Shown: positions 40,269-41,620 of the stretch, one piece after another | How positions within the stretch are numbered: position 1 is the stretch's first letter | Layout: each line of letters begins with the position of its first letter | Assembly (NCBI GenBank): GCA_902780565.1 | Contig: CACZGD010000027.1 | Span: forward strand, 1 to 41,620 | Direction of reading: 5' to 3' | DNA length: 41,620 nucleotides | DNA from: Oscillospiraceae bacterium | GTDB lineage: Bacteria > Bacillota > Clostridia > Oscillospirales > Acutalibacteraceae | Position numbers and translations under genes: made by a program | Notes under the pieces: model-generated | What the model was told of the DNA's origin: nothing | Databases searched by the model: none | Seen by the model: only the letters and a program-made list of their open reading frames with translations

Positions 40269-41620
40269 ATGAAAAAAACGATTCTCAGTATCCTTATGAC
40301 GGTCGTTCTGCTCTTCACGGCAGCCGCGCCTGCGCTTGCCGCGCCGCCGTCCGCCGCCCCGACCGCGGTCCGGTCCGCCGAAGCGGAGCGGACGGTCTCG
40401 TTCGTCGATTCGGTCCGGGCGCTGTTCGACCGGATCAAATCGCTTTGGGAGCAGCTGCTGCAGTGGTTCCGCGTCCGAAAAGAAGGAGTGAAAAGTACGT
40501 ATATGCAAAACGCAATCCACATGCTGAAATCCGTGACCGATACGATCGGGGACAGCTTCATCATCACGACGGCGGACGGCAGGGTCATCGTCATCGACGG
40601 CGGCTACCGGAGCGAAACGCCGTATTTCCTCGAGTATCTCAAAAAGGTCACCGGGCAGGCAAAGCCGCATATCGACGCCTGGTTCCTTTCCCACGCGCAC
40701 GACGACCACTGCGAGGTCTTTTTGGAGGTTGCGGAGCACCACGCGCACGAGGTCTCCTTCGACAAGGTCTACGTCAATTTCCCCGAGCCGTCGTTCTATG
40801 AAGGCTACGACGAGTGGGCCGTGATGGTGATCTCGGAATTCAACCGCCTGAAGCCCGCCTTCGCGGATAAGGTCGAGGCGCTGCGCGAGGGCGAGGTGCT
40901 GCGCGTTGGCGACGCGGCGTTCACGGTGTTTTATACCTTCAATCCCGCGTGGCGTACCTGCAACGAGGGCTCCACGATCATGCGCATGGACCTCGGCGGC
41001 ACGCGCGTGATGTTCACCGGCGACGCGGAGGAGAACGCCGGGAACTACGTGGTGGATACATACGGCGATACCGGCGAGCTGAAATGCGACTACTGCAAAA
41101 TGTCCCATCACGGGCAGGGCGGCGTGGGCCGTAATTTCTATGAGGCCGTCGCGCCCGAGGTCTGCCTGTGGCCCACGCCCACCTGGGTGTATGAGAACAC
41201 AAACGGGAACCTGCGCACCTTCGAGACCCGCGCCTGGGTCGAGGAGCTGGGCGTGAAGCATGAATATAAATCGTTCGAGGGCACCGCCGTGATCCCCATG
41301 GTCCCGCGCATTGTGACCACCACGGACGTGTTCGAGGACGGCTACCCCGCCGAAACGGCGCTGGAACGGCTGGCTTCCCTTGGGTATGAGGGGATCGACA
41401 TGGGCTTCGACTACTGGGTGTTCGAGGGCTCGCCCTTCCTGTCCGACGGGTACCTCGACTGGGCAAGGGGCCTGCGTGAACGGGCGGACGCTGTCGGCGT
41501 GCCCTATACCCACGCCCACGCCCCCGCCGAAGCGGACAATTATGACTACGCCGTGCGCTCCATCCGCGCCGCCGCCGTGCTCGGCGCGCGGTATCTGGTC
41601 GTGCATCCGGTCTTCCGGCT
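40269..41620 (+). CDS. Secreted fusion: metallo-beta-lactamase fold plus sugar-isomerase-type TIM barrel (3' end missing)
   Basis: The ATG at 40269 follows AAAAAGGAGG; the frame is open to the right edge (450 codons). A signal peptide (MKKTILSILMTVVLLFTAAA, cleavage near ALA-APP) is followed by a ~50-residue amphipathic linker. An MBL-fold hydrolase domain then begins at ~78, with IDGGY, HAHDDH (142-147, metal site), FTGDAEEN and MSHHGQGG. Without a stop the frame continues at ~347 into DVFEDGYPAETALERLASLG YEGIDMGFDYW, typical of the start of xylose-isomerase-like/AP-endonuclease-2 TIM barrels, with THAHAP and LVVHP motifs. Such barrels are normally separate cytoplasmic proteins. An internal ATG (at ~41300) could also allow separate expression of the barrel. 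Confidence 0.78.
   Translation, partial: MKKTILSILMTVVLLFTAAAPALAAPPSAAPTAVRSAEAERTVSFVDSVRALFDRIKSLWEQLLQWFRVRKEGVKSTYMQNAIHMLKSVTDTIGDSFIITTADGRVIVIDGGYRSETPYFLEYLKKVTGQAKPHIDAWFLSHAHDDHCEVFLEVAEHHAHEVSFDKVYVNFPEPSFYEGYDEWAVMVISEFNRLKPAFADKVEALREGEVLRVGDAAFTVFYTFNPAWRTCNEGSTIMRMDLGGTRVMFTGDAEENAGNYVVDTYGDTGELKCDYCKMSHHGQGGVGRNFYEAVAPEVCLWPTPTWVYENTNGNLRTFETRAWVEELGVKHEYKSFEGTAVIPMVPRIVTTTDVFEDGYPAETALERLASLGYEGIDMGFDYWVFEGSPFLSDGYLDWARGLRERADAVGVPYTHAHAPAEADNYDYAVRSIRAAAVLGARYLVVHPVFR

Noticed and set aside
1..41620. CRISPR array, tRNA or rRNA genes
   Set aside because: No regularly spaced 25-40 base repeats and no convincing cloverleaf or T-loop sequence found on either strand; the short repeats at 1295-1466 and 2400-2505 are too few and too irregular.

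Overview
The window looks like a chromosomal segment of an uncultured Bacillota (Clostridia-type, probably gut-associated) bacterium. Strong AGGAGG-type ribosome sites, TTGACA/TATAAT promoters with 17-base spacers, TTG and GTG starts, lipobox lipoproteins and many secreted glycan-degrading enzymes point that way. Assignment below class level is not possible from sequence reading alone. All family names here come from motif recognition, not from a search.

Positions 1 to about 20,300 are an accessory, defence-rich region. The left edge holds the start of a GH127-like glycoside hydrolase (minus strand, apparent frameshift). Next come a ParB-like gene preceded by repeated and dyad-symmetric DNA, and a DUF4143-type AAA ATPase behind a repeat-containing promoter. 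A tightly packed minus-strand operon then runs from 16,002 down to 4,312: PLD/SNF2-type helicase, a tiny (apparently frameshifted) ORF, DUF4391 protein, an unknown 280-residue protein, type III methyltransferase Mod, an unknown 262-residue protein, a Bro-N/Fic protein, and type III restriction subunit Res. This is an enlarged type III restriction-modification locus and the best candidate for an under-described system. An IS30-family element (16,327-17,694) separates it from a second, plus-strand SNF2 helicase. The decayed end of a LytS/YesM-like sensor kinase marks the right edge.

From about 20,300 onward the DNA is visibly more GC-rich and looks like ordinary chromosome devoted to carbohydrate use and cell-surface functions. 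It contains an ABC exporter with a lipoprotein metallo-beta-lactamase-fold enzyme, a secreted beta-propeller-like protein, a small conserved-looking protein, an IlvD/Edd dehydratase, a GH130 phosphorylase with an SGNH hydrolase, a lipoprotein/membrane-protein pair, and a GH78 rhamnosidase with an HTH-like partner. The last block, 35,109 to beyond the right edge, is a five-gene plus-strand operon: glycerophosphodiesterase-like protein, leucine-rich-repeat membrane protein, MFS sugar symporter, GH101-like protein, and a secreted fusion of a metallo-beta-lactamase fold with a sugar-isomerase-type TIM barrel.

A notable non-coding feature lies at 31,170-31,372 on the minus strand. A consensus promoter fires exactly at the base of a 112-nucleotide three-part hairpin, which is followed by a strong intrinsic terminator upstream of the membrane-protein/lipoprotein pair. 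It is either a small RNA or a structured leader. Several gene remnants and single-base frameshifts (1-830, 12,652-12,760, 20,000-20,298, 27,740-28,018) show active decay or, in homopolymer cases, possible sequence error or recoding.
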